Positions 5,058 through 5,446 of a stretch of DNA of 5,446 nucleotides are shown piece after piece; position 1 is the first letter of the stretch, and each line of letters starts with the position of its first letter. Below the pieces are notes generated by a model. It saw nothing but the letters and a program-made list of their open reading frames with translations. It had not been told where the DNA came from and made no database searches. The position numbers and the translations under genes were made by a program. Source of the stretch: Microcaldota archaeon (GTDB lineage Archaea; Micrarchaeota; Micrarchaeia; Burarchaeales; JACQQB01); NCBI GenBank assembly GCA_016207225.1, contig JACQQB010000118.1:1-5446 (forward strand). The letters are read 5' to 3'.

Positions 5058-5061
5058 ATGT

Positions 5062-5421
5062 ATGAAACAAGGTCCAGAAAACGAGTATCTGAGAAGCTTG
5101 ATAGTCAAGCTTGAAAGAAGCTCAAAGAAGAATAAAGCGAAGATCTGGGAAGCTTTAGCTGAAAAGCTAAGAGCACCAAAAAGAAAAAGAACATCAGTCA
5201 ATCTTTATAAAATAAACAAGAATACCAAAGTAAACGATGTAGTAGTCGTTCCAGGCAAAGTTTTAGGTGAAGGCTCACTAGACCACATCGTAACTATCGC
5301 CGCTTGGAACTTCTCGAAAAGTGCTTTGAACAAAGTTTCTAAAGCCGGTGGCAAGTGCATTGAGATCCCAGAGCTCATTGAGCAATCTCCCAAAGGCACC
5401 AATGTAAAAATAATGCAGTGA
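5062..5421 (+). CDS. rpl18e: 50S ribosomal protein eL18 (L18e)
   Basis: This is a large-subunit protein of the L18e/L15 family, the archaeal/eukaryotic relative of bacterial uL15-type proteins. The 119-residue product has the expected N-terminal helix with ENEYLRSLIVKLERSSKK-like residues (7-23), a basic WEALAEKLRAPKRKRTSVNL region (29-48), and the signature VVVPGKVLGEGSLDH (61-75). IAAWNFSKSALNKV and KAGG follow near residues 79-96. The length is normal for archaea. ATG 5062 with GGTGA at 5053-5057 is the start; the longer open frame back to 5005 runs through the tRNA-Leu T arm and is not coding. Placement after rpoD and tRNA-Leu and before a probable uL13 gene is a familiar archaeal order. 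Confidence 0.95.
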   Translation: MKQGPENEYLRSLIVKLERSSKKNKAKIWEALAEKLRAPKRKRTSVNLYKINKNTKVNDVVVVPGKVLGEGSLDHIVTIAAWNFSKSALNKVSKAGGKCIEIPELIEQSPKGTNVKIMQ

Positions 5422-5425
5422 TATT

Positions 5426-5446
5426 ATGAAATTCTATAATGGTGAA
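5426..5446 (+). CDS. 5' end of next gene, probably ribosomal protein uL13
   Basis: ATG 5426 opens a frame reading MKFYNGE up to the window edge. It is preceded by GTGAT (5418-5422), which contains the eL18 stop TGA, with a 3-nt spacer, the same arrangement as uS4-uS11. In archaea eL18 is usually followed by uL13, whose N-terminus has a similar short strand before its GRLAS motif. Only seven codons are visible, so the product name rests on synteny. Confidence 0.5.

Noticed and set aside
5005..5061. N-terminal extension of eL18
   Set aside because: The open frame runs through the tRNA-Leu gene; ATG 5062 has its own GGTGA and gives the normal family length.
1..5446. CRISPR array, insertion sequence, defence island or novel multi-gene system
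   Set aside because: All coding space is filled by conserved housekeeping genes in the expected archaeal order. No spaced repeats, terminal inverted repeats or transposase are visible.

Overview
This window is a stretch of an archaeal ribosomal-protein superoperon, the downstream part of the spc/alpha region. Every gene lies on the + strand. The archaeal assignment rests on eukaryote-type ribosomal proteins (eL34, eL14, eL18), a YidC-like DUF106 membrane protein, the pseudouridine synthase Cbf5, an Rpb3/RpoD-type RNA polymerase subunit, GGTGA ribosome-binding sites and two apparently intron-containing tRNA genes without encoded CCA. The DNA is AT-rich and the genes are tightly packed. The compact RpoD and the odd tRNA introns would suit a small-genome lineage, perhaps a DPANN archaeon that has kept eL14 and eL34, but the sequence alone does not settle the phylum.

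Layout: (1) 1-33, the tail of an unidentified upstream gene. (2) 34-2538, DUF106 (YidC/EMC3-like insertase), eL34, cytidylate kinase, eL14 and Cbf5, joined by overlaps or a few bases. (3) 2539-2592, the only real intergenic gap, with a TATA-like element. (4) 2593-2695, a class II serine tRNA whose anticodon loop carries a 16-nt excess. (5) 2713-4911, uS13, uS4, uS11 and RNA polymerase subunit D. (6) 4915-5046, tRNA-Leu(GAG) with a 45-nt intron in the anticodon stem and a well-formed bulge-helix-bulge splice motif. (7) 5062-5421, eL18, followed by the first codons of a gene that is probably uL13 by synteny.

The genes serve one programme: ribosomal subunits, the transcription core, rRNA/tRNA pseudouridylation, CTP/dCTP supply and membrane protein insertion. 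The two tRNAs sit inside the transcription unit, so their excision by RNase P and tRNase Z would cut the polycistronic message. Nearly every start codon is preceded 3-6 nt upstream by a GGTG(A) or GTGAT Shine-Dalgarno element, often built into the upstream stop codon; this settles most starts, including three TTG starts.

I did not find a new multi-gene system. The points worth a second look are local: the two tRNA introns (one with ambiguous anticodon choice), a possible non-canonical ATC start for Cbf5, an RNA polymerase D subunit without its third domain, an Ala/Pro/Lys repeat tail on uS13, and an altered substrate loop in cytidylate kinase.
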